Shown in pieces: positions 8,660 through 17,297 of a stretch of 45,574 nt of DNA. The notes below the pieces were generated by a model. The model made no database searches, was not told the DNA's origin, and worked only from the letters and a program-made list of their open reading frames with translations. The stretch is from an uncultured Clostridium sp. (lineage in GTDB: Bacteria > Bacillota > Clostridia > Lachnospirales > Lachnospiraceae). How positions within the stretch are numbered: the stretch's first letter is position 1; every line of letters starts with the position of its first letter. The stretch lies in NCBI GenBank assembly GCA_947575275.1, contig CANPMS010000015.1, positions 1-45,574 of the forward strand, in the 5' to 3' direction. The translations under genes and the position numbers were made by a program.

Positions 8660-9847
8660 TTACCCTGCCCGCACCTCCGTTTCCAGTTCGCCTTCCTTCA
8701 GCAAGCGAAAGGTTGTAATATATCGATTCCCGTCTTTTGTGATAGTGACTCTGGCTCGATCCTGATAATTTAAACACAGTGTAAATTCACAGAAGTTCTC
8801 CTTTAATATGGTGGTTTCATAATGCCCCTCAAATCGATAGGTTGCCATATCCTCCACGCCAAAAAGAATAGAGTCCCCGTATCCCTGCTGCTCTGCAAGC
8901 ATATATAATCCCTGCAACGCCTGCACATAATCACCGAACGTTTCCTCTGCTATTCTCTGAAGACCCACATTAAAAACAAGCTGGATATCCGCTTTTGTAT
9001 ATTCCGAATCTCCCTCATAAGTAACCGTGGTGTGTGTGGCATAGTTTGGAGTTTCCGGCTTATGAAAAGTCCCTGCGATTCCAATCCCTCCTGGCGGCGG
9101 CACTTCCAAAACACAGATTCCCCTCGCTTCCCCCTCTCTCAAAATTCGAAATGACGTATAATAAGTTTCCTTTCGCTCCTCTATTGTTGCCAACGCAGTC
9201 GCATTCTGGAGGAACAGATAGAATTCCACTCGACCCGGACTTCGTATTGCAGTCTGTTTATCCGTACGGTACCGTTTATCATAATGGCGCAGCATTCCAG
9301 TCAATCCTTGCAAGGGACTCAGATAATCACCAAATACCTCCTCGCAAATTTCCTGAACATCTGGATAAAATGTACTCTGAATTGTAACCCGATCCCAATA
9401 AAGCCCCATTTCACCAAATTCAAATGTCCCTTCCTTTGCTTCCTCTCTCTCAATAAGATTATAACCCAGCTCCTCCACCTCACAGGACGTGTTCGTACTG
9501 GCCATGCTTGCCACAGTCATGTTTTCAGACAACTTTAGCCCCTCTTGTTTTCCACTTTCCTCCGTCTCTGCCTCGGAAGATAAATCAAGTTGTTCCGCTT
9601 CCTGTACCTCATTCTTTGCACCAGTATCTGTCTCCTCCATATCGATACTTTCGTATGCTATTTCTTCTCTCTGCTCACTGCTCTTCTCCATTCCCCCATC
9701 CGAAAGCAGAGAAGATTCTTTTAATTCTGAAGACACATAATTTCTATCCGATGTGGTTACAGATTGGTGCATACCTTTACCAATTAGAAAAATTGCTGCC
9801 AACAGCAGCCCTGCCGCAATTAGACATTTCAATTGCTTTTCCTCCAT
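8660..9847 (-). CDS. Membrane-anchored tandem-repeat protein, paralogue of the next upstream lipoprotein (candidate immunity)
   Basis: A 395-aa protein with one N-terminal transmembrane helix (about residues 8-24), an acidic Ser/Glu-rich linker to about residue 115, and two related domains. The repeat unit is visible as FYPDVQEICEEVFGDYLSPL with LQGLTG in the first half and VGLQRIAEETFGDYVQALQG in the second. Each half closes with an FxLxL...Y.TTFRxLKEGE block. It is clearly homologous to the 387-aa lipoprotein upstream. Its position after the NlpC/P60 effector, with the domains facing outward, suggests immunity or wall protection. The family is unknown to me. The start has AGGAGGG upstream. 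Confidence 0.55.
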   Translation of the reverse strand: MEEKQLKCLIAAGLLLAAIFLIGKGMHQSVTTSDRNYVSSELKESSLLSDGGMEKSSEQREEIAYESIDMEETDTGAKNEVQEAEQLDLSSEAETEESGKQEGLKLSENMTVASMASTNTSCEVEELGYNLIEREEAKEGTFEFGEMGLYWDRVTIQSTFYPDVQEICEEVFGDYLSPLQGLTGMLRHYDKRYRTDKQTAIRSPGRVEFYLFLQNATALATIEERKETYYTSFRILREGEARGICVLEVPPPGGIGIAGTFHKPETPNYATHTTVTYEGDSEYTKADIQLVFNVGLQRIAEETFGDYVQALQGLYMLAEQQGYGDSILFGVEDMATYRFEGHYETTILKENFCEFTLCLNYQDRARVTITKDGNRYITTFRLLKEGELETEVRAG

Positions 9848-9942
9848 GGATACCCTCCTGACTTTTCATGATTTCTATATCTGGTGTATAAGAAAAAACC
9901 ACACCATTTACTTTATGTCCCTTCATTTCTGCAAATCCTCAA

Positions 9943-11106
9943 TTATCCTCCGTGTGGCGTTGTCTCACACTCCCCTTCCTTTAAAAAGCGAAAGGTTGTG
10001 GTGTACTGACCTCTCTCCTTTTTGATGGTGACTCTCGCCCGGTCTAATCCTCCCAACCACAGCGTGAACTCGCAATAATCTTTCTCCGCTAAGGTCGTTT
10101 CATGCTCTTCCTCGTGCCCAAGCGCTTCCTCAAGCCAGGGTAGAATTACATCATCTACTGAAAACCCCCATGTGTGTCCATATCCTTCCTGCTCTGTAAG
10201 CGCATAGAGTCCTTGCAACGACTCTACATAGTTGCCAAACGATATCTCTGCTATCGTTTGTACATATTCGTTAAAAAGAAACTGAATATCTGCCTTTGTA
10301 TACTCAGCCTCCCCCTCATATGTGACCATCGTATGGGTATCATAATTTGGGCTTTTCGGTCTGTGTGCGGTTCCTGCTATCCCTATTCCCCCCAATGGCG
10401 GTATCTGCAAAATGCGGATCCCTTTCGCCTCCTCCTCCTTTAAAATGCGAAACGTGGTGCGATAGCTGTCTCCTTTATCTTCTATGACTGCCAGCGCAAC
10501 TGCATCCTGGAGGAACAGATAGAATTCTGCCCGGTCTGGCCCTATAACTGCAGTCTCCCTATCTGTTCTATATTGTTTTCCATAACTTATTAAAATTCCC
10601 GTCAGCCCCTGGAGTGGACTCATATATTCACCAAAAACCTCCTCGCAGATTTCCTGCACATCCGTATAAAAGGTATCCTGTATGCGGGTTCGCGGCCACT
10701 CCAACCCCCTTTCCGACATCATCAGGCACGTTCCTTCTTTTGCATGCTCTTTTTCTATCTCACCATACCCCAATTTGTCCAATTCAGAAACAGCAGCTTT
10801 TTTTGTTGTATTAATACTTATTACAGGCGCTCCTCCTGTCTGCTCTTTGGCTCCTTCTGCCTCTGTCTCCAAAGCGGATTCTCTTATCACGGATTCCGGA
10901 AGGACAGCAGCCTGTGCCACCGTTTCTGGTTCTGTGCCCGCAGTTTGTTCTGACTCTGTTTCTCCGGCTGTTTCTGTAATCGGCTGTGTTAATAATTCCG
11001 ATTCTTCCCTTATCACTGTTGCCATCTGCCCGGAAGCATCCTGACCGTCGCAGCCTGTCATCAGAAACAAGACTGCCGCATAAATCATCACTTTTCTTTT
11101 ATCCAT
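9943..11106 (-). CDS. Tandem-repeat lipoprotein following the NlpC effector (candidate immunity)
   Basis: A 387-aa protein. I chose the ATG at 11106, because GGGGAGAGG lies 5 nt upstream and this gives a one-base TGATG overlap with the effector stop. It has a signal peptide with MTGC as lipobox, a Thr/Glu-rich linker, and then two related domains sharing FYTDVQEICEEVFGEYMSPL, LQGLT and TTFRxLKEGE with the 395-aa paralogue. The direct coupling to a predicted peptidoglycan endopeptidase makes it the first-choice immunity candidate. The last codons (LKEGECETTPHGG) reappear at the end of the otherwise unrelated gene at 17298, which suggests recombination. No known Pfam family is recognised. Confidence 0.6.
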   Translation of the reverse strand: MDKRKVMIYAAVLFLMTGCDGQDASGQMATVIREESELLTQPITETAGETESEQTAGTEPETVAQAAVLPESVIRESALETEAEGAKEQTGGAPVISINTTKKAAVSELDKLGYGEIEKEHAKEGTCLMMSERGLEWPRTRIQDTFYTDVQEICEEVFGEYMSPLQGLTGILISYGKQYRTDRETAVIGPDRAEFYLFLQDAVALAVIEDKGDSYRTTFRILKEEEAKGIRILQIPPLGGIGIAGTAHRPKSPNYDTHTMVTYEGEAEYTKADIQFLFNEYVQTIAEISFGNYVESLQGLYALTEQEGYGHTWGFSVDDVILPWLEEALGHEEEHETTLAEKDYCEFTLWLGGLDRARVTIKKERGQYTTTFRFLKEGECETTPHGG

Positions 11107-12575
11107 CAAAGCCTCTCCCCATATTTTTTATAGATATACTGATTTGCAGGTGTGAACGAAGATACCTTTCCATTTTCCTTGTGATTCTTCATTTCTGCCC
11201 ATACCATCTCATGTCCACTTGTCCATCCAACAAAAAGCACCACATGGCCGTTCCTTTCATTTCTCTGTTTTTTTTCATTCCAGGTATACCTGGAATACAC
11301 CGCAATATCCCCCGGCTGCATTTCGTCTTTTGCTATTTTCACAAAGCTTCGCTCCTTATACATTCCCTCTGTATTTGCCTCCTTCATTTCGATCCCGGCT
11401 TTCCAATAGCAGTGCTTTACAAAGAATGAACAATCCAGATACAGCGGATCTTCCACATTATAATTTGCCATCGTACTGAAATTATATGCCCCCACCTGCC
11501 TTGGATGCTTCTTTCCATTACAGCCTCCCATACACTTTTCCGGTTGTTCTCCCCCTCTCAACTGATGGTATACGCAGCCCTGCTCTATTGTATCAAGCCC
11601 TTCCAACACAATGATTTTTCGTTTTTCACTAAGCGTCGGGTCATTGGTAATATACTCTCTCCATGCCTGTATATTAGCATCTGGCGGCGCTGTCATACTG
11701 GTTGCTGTACATACCCCATCCTCCGCCACCTCATAAGTAACTCCCCGACAGGTAACCTCCGGCATAACTGCTTTTGTCACCATCGCCCCATCTGCATGAA
11801 CATAAAATTTCTTCCCGTCGCTTGAAACTATTTTATTTACTGACATTTCTCCATTTGTCTCAAAGTGATACCATTTTTCCTCTAACAACAGCCATGTGCC
11901 ATATGCCATCGCTCCGTCCGCATGAAGAAAATACCATTTTTCTCCGTCCTGCTTCCACCCGGTCACCATTTGACCAGCTCCGGCTCCGTCCGTCTCCAGA
12001 TAGTACCATTGTCCATCTATGTATTTCCATCCTGTCTCCATATCCCCTCGTTCCGTATGGAAATGATACCACAGCCCATCTATTTTTCTCCATCCAATCA
12101 CCATAGCTCCGCTGTCTATCTCCAGGTAGTACCACAAGCCCTCTATCTGGTTCCATCCCTTTGCCAGTGTTTTGCTTCCCGGATCAATGTAATACCAGGC
12201 CTCCCCTGTCCGCCTCCATCCGGTTCCCGCTTCTGATGAAGCGGAAGAGGTTCCATTTCCATAGTTTACGGACGGCTCCATCCCCACCACAGTATTAATA
12301 AACTCTGTGTTGGGCGTTGTGGGACGCACATCGCCGCCCGGAAAGGGAGCGGATTCCTGTGGTGTGCCGCTCAGTCCCGCCGACGGACCCTGAAATGACA
12401 CGTCCCCATCCAAAACCACGGAATTCCCTCCCTGCCCCTGATTACCGGCTGATGAATTTCCTCCTGTACCAGAAGCATTTGGTTGTGACAGAGGCATAAC
12501 CAGAGGCTGTTCCAGCCGTCCTCCTGCATATGGATTTGGCTGTATAATCATCTCATTTGTACTTGAATTAGCCAT
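11106..12575 (-). CDS. Wall-binding NlpC/P60-like peptidoglycan endopeptidase effector
   Basis: A 489-aa protein without a signal peptide. Residues 1-120 are a low-complexity Asn/Gly/Pro/Ser linker. About 120-285 hold at least six wall-binding repeats (GWxxIxGxWYYLE type, as in choline- or glucan-binding proteins). A spacer (MPEVTCRGVTYEVAEDG) shared with the lysozyme-like effector follows. The C-terminal domain has a Cys-nucleophile motif LDCSFFVKHCYWKAG and a distal GHVVLFVGW, the arrangement of NlpC/P60 or CHAP cysteine peptidases. It likely cuts stem peptides of a rival's wall, or remodels the producer's own wall for the injector. It is followed by overlapping lipoprotein genes. A GGGAGG ribosome site supports the start. 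Confidence 0.72.
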   Translation of the reverse strand: MANSSTNEMIIQPNPYAGGRLEQPLVMPLSQPNASGTGGNSSAGNQGQGGNSVVLDGDVSFQGPSAGLSGTPQESAPFPGGDVRPTTPNTEFINTVVGMEPSVNYGNGTSSASSEAGTGWRRTGEAWYYIDPGSKTLAKGWNQIEGLWYYLEIDSGAMVIGWRKIDGLWYHFHTERGDMETGWKYIDGQWYYLETDGAGAGQMVTGWKQDGEKWYFLHADGAMAYGTWLLLEEKWYHFETNGEMSVNKIVSSDGKKFYVHADGAMVTKAVMPEVTCRGVTYEVAEDGVCTATSMTAPPDANIQAWREYITNDPTLSEKRKIIVLEGLDTIEQGCVYHQLRGGEQPEKCMGGCNGKKHPRQVGAYNFSTMANYNVEDPLYLDCSFFVKHCYWKAGIEMKEANTEGMYKERSFVKIAKDEMQPGDIAVYSRYTWNEKKQRNERNGHVVLFVGWTSGHEMVWAEMKNHKENGKVSSFTPANQYIYKKYGERL

Positions 12576-12599
12576 TGTTCTTCCTCCCTTTTTCGTAAG

Positions 12600-13205
12600 T
12601 TACACTGCACCCTGACCCTTTTCTTTTTGTGTTTCCCATGCTATGTTCAATGGCTCCATATAATCCCCGCTCAACGCTAAAAACGGTTCTTCTGTCAGGA
12701 GGGCGCTGTCCGCAATCCGGTAGAAATTCTCTTCTATCAGTTCACAAAATTGCTCCCTCATAATATTCCAGTCGTCTTCCAAGAGCTTCCATTTCCATTC
12801 AGATAATTTCTTTTCCTCCATATCTTCCTTGTTTTCTTTCAGCCATTTTCTTATGGTTTCCATATCCTGCTTCACTCCACAAAAAACCGGCTCGGGATGC
12901 CAGAAAACATCCACTTTCTCCTCATCCAGATATAACATGGAATTACTCATCCCCATCAGAACCTTATAACTCTCTGTATAATTGCTGCTTTCCAGACGGC
13001 ACAGGTATAAAAAGCAGATTCTTTCCTGCTGTCCGTTTTGCTGCTTCTCTGTCTGGCGGATAATCAATGTGTCAAGCGCCTCACAAAATAAGCGGTTCAA
13101 ATCGGTCCGATTCGTTTTTAGCCGCTGCTTTTTCTTCATAACCCTCTGATTGCAGTAATCCTTTATATAATCGTCTGCTTCTTTTGTCGTATTCAACTTA
13201 CCCAC
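12600..13205 (-). CDS. Unidentified 201-aa protein downstream of the second spike gene
   Basis: A 201-aa soluble, charged, helix-rich protein with no signal or membrane segment and no motif I recognise. The middle part contains MLYLDEEKVDVFWHPEPVFC and the C-terminal part LSGDYMEPL. It begins 20 bp after the VgrG-like gene at 13226 and ends 24 bp before the NlpC effector. That is the place where type VI-like clusters keep adaptors linking a spike to its cargo. A 3'-end remnant of a related gene lies in front of the first PAAR-like gene (19580-19640), which supports a link with effector cassettes. Function is inferred only from position. Confidence 0.5.
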   Translation of the reverse strand: MGKLNTTKEADDYIKDYCNQRVMKKKQRLKTNRTDLNRLFCEALDTLIIRQTEKQQNGQQERICFLYLCRLESSNYTESYKVLMGMSNSMLYLDEEKVDVFWHPEPVFCGVKQDMETIRKWLKENKEDMEEKKLSEWKWKLLEDDWNIMREQFCELIEENFYRIADSALLTEEPFLALSGDYMEPLNIAWETQKEKGQGAV

Positions 13206-13225
13206 CCCCTGAATTTTTACGTTTC

Positions 13226-14491
13226 CTACCCCTGCACCATTTTAATGATGTCCGGCGTCTTTACCATGATCTCTTTTCCCTTGAGCCTGATTTTATCGCC
13301 GCTTTGTATCTTCAGCTTTCTAGATGTCTGCAGATTAATGGCGCTGTCCGTGAGCACAAATCTATGCTTTTGTTCACCAAACAGACTTACCTGTTCCCTG
13401 TGAAGCGTCATTGTGTTTCCCTCTCCGGTTACCAACTGGCGATTCTGATAGATTGCCTCCCTTCCTGCTTCCATCGGCAGGCAACGGCTGGCAAATCCCC
13501 CTCGTTTATCTGTGTCAGCGAAAGTTACAAAGAGCTTTGCTCCCTTTTCCGGCATGGCATAAACGCCATTTCCCGTTTCAGGAAGCCACTCATAAAAATA
13601 GTCTCCGGTAGAAATGCCGCCGTCTATGTCAAATGCAATTTTTACCTGCTCTCCTTTTACCTCCTGCACGGTTCCCAAAAGCTCTATGACGGTAAACGGC
13701 TCCCGATAGATTTTCTGACTGGCTGTTTGCCTGCTTAACCGGTAGGTGAACATCAGCTCCCCATGCTCATATGCGCCCCTCACCTCACTAATGATGACGG
13801 ATTCCCCCCAAAAGCTTGTGGTATCTCCCAGCTGATAATACTCCCTGCTTTGTACCTCATATGCTGCCTGCTTTTCGCTGGCTTTTTCCTCTTTTCGGAT
13901 ATGTACCTGATATTCCTCCTCAGAAAAGGCTGGGATCTCCTCCCCTTTTCGGATTCCCAACCACAGATTGGGCGCTCCTGTTTCCACATCTGCTATAATG
14001 TAAGCTCCTAGGCAGCTTGCCAGACGTTTCGCAAATTCCCATTCTGTCTCCTGATAACGAATAATCGGTTTTTCGATGGTGGTTTCCCTGCCCGCAGTAC
14101 AAATCACCCTTCCGCCTCCAGCCTCTATCGATTCCCTGACAATATCTTCATAGGTGTTTTCCACCCTTTGAAAGGACTGGCTGCGTTTCCTGCCATCCAG
14201 CTTCCATGAGCCTGTTGTGATTTCCAGAAATACTTTTTTTACATTGCCGAAAGCCACAGCCTGCATGTCTGTCAGGCATCCCGCAAAAATCGTCTGGTTT
14301 TTCTCTCCATTTTTTATCTTAATGGTACTGTCAAAAAGTTCTTCCCCCAATCCGGGCGCATTCGGATTTAATATCCCTTCCAGTTTCATGATGCCATGCT
14401 GATTAAACTTCCAGACAAAATGGAAGCGGTGTATCTCCAGCAACGGTACCTCTGTCTCCACTGTAAGCAAATCATTCACTTGGATTTCCAT
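13226..14491 (-). CDS. VgrG/phage late-control-D-like spike protein, copy 2
   Basis: A 421-aa protein resembling the gp27-gp5 part of contractile tail spikes. The N-terminal two thirds carry the family pattern FHFVWKFNQHGIMKLEGIL, YEDIVRESIEAGGG and IIRYQETEWEFAKRLASCLG, the last motif being typical of VgrG and phage gpD proteins. An OB-fold-like segment (VQEVKGEQVKIAFDI, then GVYAMPEKGAKLFVTF) follows. The tail lacks the long beta-repeat of copy 1 and ends in a short NLQTSRKLKIQSGDKIRLKG stretch. It lies 9 bp after copy 1. The two may form a heteromeric spike or serve as baseplate hub and spike. DUF4280 proteins in the same operon would cap the tip. Confidence 0.75.
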   Translation of the reverse strand: MEIQVNDLLTVETEVPLLEIHRFHFVWKFNQHGIMKLEGILNPNAPGLGEELFDSTIKIKNGEKNQTIFAGCLTDMQAVAFGNVKKVFLEITTGSWKLDGRKRSQSFQRVENTYEDIVRESIEAGGGRVICTAGRETTIEKPIIRYQETEWEFAKRLASCLGAYIIADVETGAPNLWLGIRKGEEIPAFSEEEYQVHIRKEEKASEKQAAYEVQSREYYQLGDTTSFWGESVIISEVRGAYEHGELMFTYRLSRQTASQKIYREPFTVIELLGTVQEVKGEQVKIAFDIDGGISTGDYFYEWLPETGNGVYAMPEKGAKLFVTFADTDKRGGFASRCLPMEAGREAIYQNRQLVTGEGNTMTLHREQVSLFGEQKHRFVLTDSAINLQTSRKLKIQSGDKIRLKGKEIMVKTPDIIKMVQG

Positions 14492-14500
14492 AATTTCCCC

Positions 14501-15892
14501 CTATATCTTCACTTTTGCTCCTTTTACATTGAATCCACTTTTATCCACAACAAGCTCTGTTGTTCCCTGGCGAATGCTCACTTTTGTCTGCGCGCTGAGC
14601 TCGATCAGCGAGGTATTGCTGCTAAGCTCCATGCTGCCTCCCGCCTGAATATGCACAGAACCATCACTTACGATATTAATTCCGGTCTCGTCTGACAGTT
14701 CCATATAAGTTCCATTATTGTTGGTCACGATAATCCGGTCTTTTGCCAGGCGAATTTCTTTTCCCTGCTTATTTCTCCAGAATTTGCAGCTGGGATCGCT
14801 CCTTAAACTGCTTTCTTTTTCATGATATGCACTTATCACATAAGCATCCGACTCCCGTCCGGTGGGAAAGTGCAGATGAATCAGGTCTCCCGGCTCCGGC
14901 ATACAATACCAGCCGGTTCCGTCAGCAGAAGAGTAAACTGTCGCATAAGGAAACCAACGGCTTCCCGCATTCCCTGAATTTTCATCACCCCGTATCGCTG
15001 CCTGCACCTGTTCTCCCTTCACTGCTGTGATCGTTCCTAAAAGAGAGATTCCCGCCAATTTTGCATTCTCTTTTTCCGCAGTATAAAAACCTGACTTTGG
15101 TTTCATATAATAAGTATGATACAGCTCATTTCCACTCATGAGCGTTTCAATTTTCCATACGGTCATGGCTCGTCCGTCTATGATTCCCACGTCCCCCAGA
15201 TAATACACGTCCCGGCTTTCCCATATGTAATAGATGAAATCCTGCGGCAATACTGACAGCCCCTGGTTTTGCTTCTCCCAATAAGTCTTTATATCAAATT
15301 GTGTGCGATATTCCTGCATATCGCCCATTATGGTATTGTCACGCGCAGGCAGTCCGAAATAATATTTGCACCCTTTTGTTTCCGCATCTGCCACTACTAC
15401 CGTCTGCTTTTGACTTGCCAGCCTCTTTATGAATTCCCAGTCTGTTTCCCGATACTGCACCATAAGTTTTCCAACGGTCTCCTTTTTTCCGACCGTCATA
15501 ATTTTTGCCGCATACTCATACGTGCTGTTACAGGTGTCCAGGAGCTGTTCATATGTTATAGATTCTTCCTGAAAGGTTCTTATGTGTTCTTTCAAATCCA
15601 TCAAAGCCGTGCCTGAGCCCAATATCAAAGACATTTTGCAGGTCTGTCCCGTTACCTGAAACACCATATCTTTTATCCATCCGCAGAGCCAGATATTTTC
15701 CCCCTGTTCGCCAAGTGTATAAACATGAACCCATGTATCTTTTTCTCCCAGCGCCGCATATTCTTTCATTTTAGACATCGGAATCATGCCCTCAAAGCAA
15801 TATTGCATATGCTCGTTTACTTCCTGTATTCCCCGGCAGCCGGATATACGGAAATCCTCAAAGTGTTCTAATCTCAGTTGTTCCTCTCTCAT
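14501..15892 (-). CDS. VgrG-like spike protein with beta-repeat tail, copy 1
   Basis: A 463-aa protein. The hub region contains YEQLLDTCNSTYEYAAKIM and LMVQYRETDWEFIKRLASQK, the hallmark VgrG/gpD motif. An OB-fold segment around residues 280-355 (LGTITAVKGEQVQAAI, then WYCMPEPGDLIHLHF) is followed by a repetitive beta-rich tail from about 385 (IRLAKDRIIVTNNNGTYMEL, then repeats with alternating I/V and S/G). That is the sequence style of a gp5/VgrG needle. The tail ends without an extra catalytic domain. Its ATG overlaps the Imm11-like stop by four bases, and copy 2 follows after 9 bp, so the two spike genes are tightly co-expressed. Confidence 0.8.
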   Translation of the reverse strand: MREEQLRLEHFEDFRISGCRGIQEVNEHMQYCFEGMIPMSKMKEYAALGEKDTWVHVYTLGEQGENIWLCGWIKDMVFQVTGQTCKMSLILGSGTALMDLKEHIRTFQEESITYEQLLDTCNSTYEYAAKIMTVGKKETVGKLMVQYRETDWEFIKRLASQKQTVVVADAETKGCKYYFGLPARDNTIMGDMQEYRTQFDIKTYWEKQNQGLSVLPQDFIYYIWESRDVYYLGDVGIIDGRAMTVWKIETLMSGNELYHTYYMKPKSGFYTAEKENAKLAGISLLGTITAVKGEQVQAAIRGDENSGNAGSRWFPYATVYSSADGTGWYCMPEPGDLIHLHFPTGRESDAYVISAYHEKESSLRSDPSCKFWRNKQGKEIRLAKDRIIVTNNNGTYMELSDETGINIVSDGSVHIQAGGSMELSSNTSLIELSAQTKVSIRQGTTELVVDKSGFNVKGAKVKI

Positions 15893-16440
15893 AGTTCCTC
15901 CTGTACCTTATAATATAATTGTATTTCCTCCAGTCCAAGCCCTGTAATCCCTCTTCGAATCAGACTTTCCGCCAAATCCAGGGACAAAACAGTATGCCGC
16001 TCATTCCCCTCCTTAAACCAAAATATATGCTGTTCTATTGGAAATCTTTTATTTCCGGGTTGCCCGCTCTGCCAGATACATTTCCCATCTTCAAATTGAT
16101 AGGTGACCATCTGCGCCTGATGAATCTCATTCAATACCGGCAGATAATAAAGCTCCGGTTTTCCGCTCTGCGGATGAAGCAAAATAATTTCTTTCGTAAG
16201 AAACGTTACCCGGTACTGTCTGAGTACTTGATTCACCCTGGGCGATATGAGCAGAAAGGGAGAACAGATGATGTCAATAAAGATTGTCTCATTTTGCTGC
16301 TCTACAAAGAACATCTCCCGGTCGGGCAGTTTACCGTACCCTTTATATGAAATATCCCGGACATCAAACCGTCCATACCAGTCTATCAGTCTTGGCGCCT
16401 GCTTCGATTCCAGCGCTTCCGTCATCTTAAAGTATTTCAT
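15889..16440 (-). CDS. Imm11/DUF1629-like protein upstream of the spike genes
   Basis: A 183-aa soluble protein resembling the Imm11 (DUF1629) family found in polymorphic-toxin and T6SS loci. Visible support is the spacing of FIDIICSPFLLISPRVNQVL, the following YRVTFLTKEI segment with a Tyr-rich strand (LYYLPVLNEI), and the C-terminal SLDLAESLIRRGITGLGLEEI. Family members usually neutralise a toxin. Here the gene lies between an unassigned protein and VgrG, with a four-base overlap into VgrG, so a chaperone or assembly role for the spike is as plausible as immunity. The match is by eye and moderate. Confidence 0.5.
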   Translation of the reverse strand: MKYFKMTEALESKQAPRLIDWYGRFDVRDISYKGYGKLPDREMFFVEQQNETIFIDIICSPFLLISPRVNQVLRQYRVTFLTKEIILLHPQSGKPELYYLPVLNEIHQAQMVTYQFEDGKCIWQSGQPGNKRFPIEQHIFWFKEGNERHTVLSLDLAESLIRRGITGLGLEEIQLYYKVQEEL

Positions 16441-16476
16441 CGCTGATTCTTCCTCCTTTACCGGTTCTTGTCCTTC

Positions 16477-17250
16477 TTAATCAATCAGGATTTTTCTTCT
16501 CTCCTGCCTGGGAAGCTCCTTGTGCGGCTGACCGGCTTGTGCCGCCCTTAAAATTGCGCAAAGACCTTTATAAATCTCATCCTTCGTCTTCCATTTTCCC
16601 GTTGTCTGTGCCCAGTCATTCACATAATGTGTGAGAACTGCCGGAGCTTCTGCCGTAGAACGGTTCAAACTGCCATAAGCAAAAATAATGTCTTCTGCTC
16701 TTTTGCCTGGCGCTTTTAAAATTTCTTCAGAGAAAAACTTTGTGATAAAAGGCGCTAACGTTTTCCCTCCCTTTCCGCTCCATGCGGCAGAAATCAGATG
16801 TATGGTGTCATATTCTGTGTCCAAATCAAAGAAGTCTTTATACTGATACCGCAATTCAGCTCCCTGACGCAAATGGAAGCGGCAAAATTCCAGCTCATTT
16901 TCCGCACATTCCATTTGCGTGGAAAGAGAAAAAACCACTTGGTAAGTAATAAATTCCGGGCTGGAAGTTTCTGCTTCAATTTTTGCCTTTAGATACTGCA
17001 TACAGTCTGTTGCCGTGTAAACAATCCGTTCTGTCTCCGCTAAAAGCAGGATTTTATCCTGATATTTTAAGATGCCCGGAGAGATTTTCAAGGTATCACC
17101 CTCCACGCTGATGTCGCACCCACTTAATATACCATCATCATAATCCTGATAGGTCAGCCGCCCATATTCGTAGCTGTAATCGCGGATGGCTGTCAATGCT
17201 TCCTTTTTTAAAATACGGTTTTGTTTAAATAAGGGATACTTACTCTGCAT
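16477..17250 (-). CDS. Unidentified protein, possible baseplate component
   Basis: A 257-aa protein. I chose the ATG at 17250 because GGAGG lies 8 nt upstream. A TTG at 17289 would add 13 lysine-rich residues lacking a ribosome site. The N-terminal part (YPLFKQNRILKKEALTAI, then YGRLTYQDYDDGILSGCDIS with DTLKISPGILKYQDKILLL) has a beta-rich layout that reminds me of phage baseplate or tail-fibre attachment proteins and loosely of TssK N-termini. No motif is diagnostic. It starts the stretch that leads into Imm11-like and VgrG genes, so a role at the tail base is the working guess. Confidence 0.45.
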   Translation of the reverse strand: MQSKYPLFKQNRILKKEALTAIRDYSYEYGRLTYQDYDDGILSGCDISVEGDTLKISPGILKYQDKILLLAETERIVYTATDCMQYLKAKIEAETSSPEFITYQVVFSLSTQMECAENELEFCRFHLRQGAELRYQYKDFFDLDTEYDTIHLISAAWSGKGGKTLAPFITKFFSEEILKAPGKRAEDIIFAYGSLNRSTAEAPAVLTHYVNDWAQTTGKWKTKDEIYKGLCAILRAAQAGQPHKELPRQERRKILID

Positions 17251-17297
17251 CGCTGTTACCTCCATATCTTTTGTTTTTTCGTTTGTCAAATCCTCAA

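Noticed and set aside
9034..10025. Several plus-strand frames of 80-120 codons
   Set aside because: They lie antisense to the tandem-repeat partner genes, which have signal or anchor sequences, ribosome sites and paralogy. The plus-strand frames have none.
11106..12575. Wall-binding repeat array as a DNA tandem repeat or CRISPR-like element
   Set aside because: The periodicity reflects protein repeats of about 20 codons with many nucleotide differences. No conserved direct repeat with unique spacers exists here or elsewhere in the window.
13184..13738. Plus-strand 184-codon frame
   Set aside because: It is antisense to the VgrG-like gene, whose family motif is clear. No ribosome site or recognisable product.
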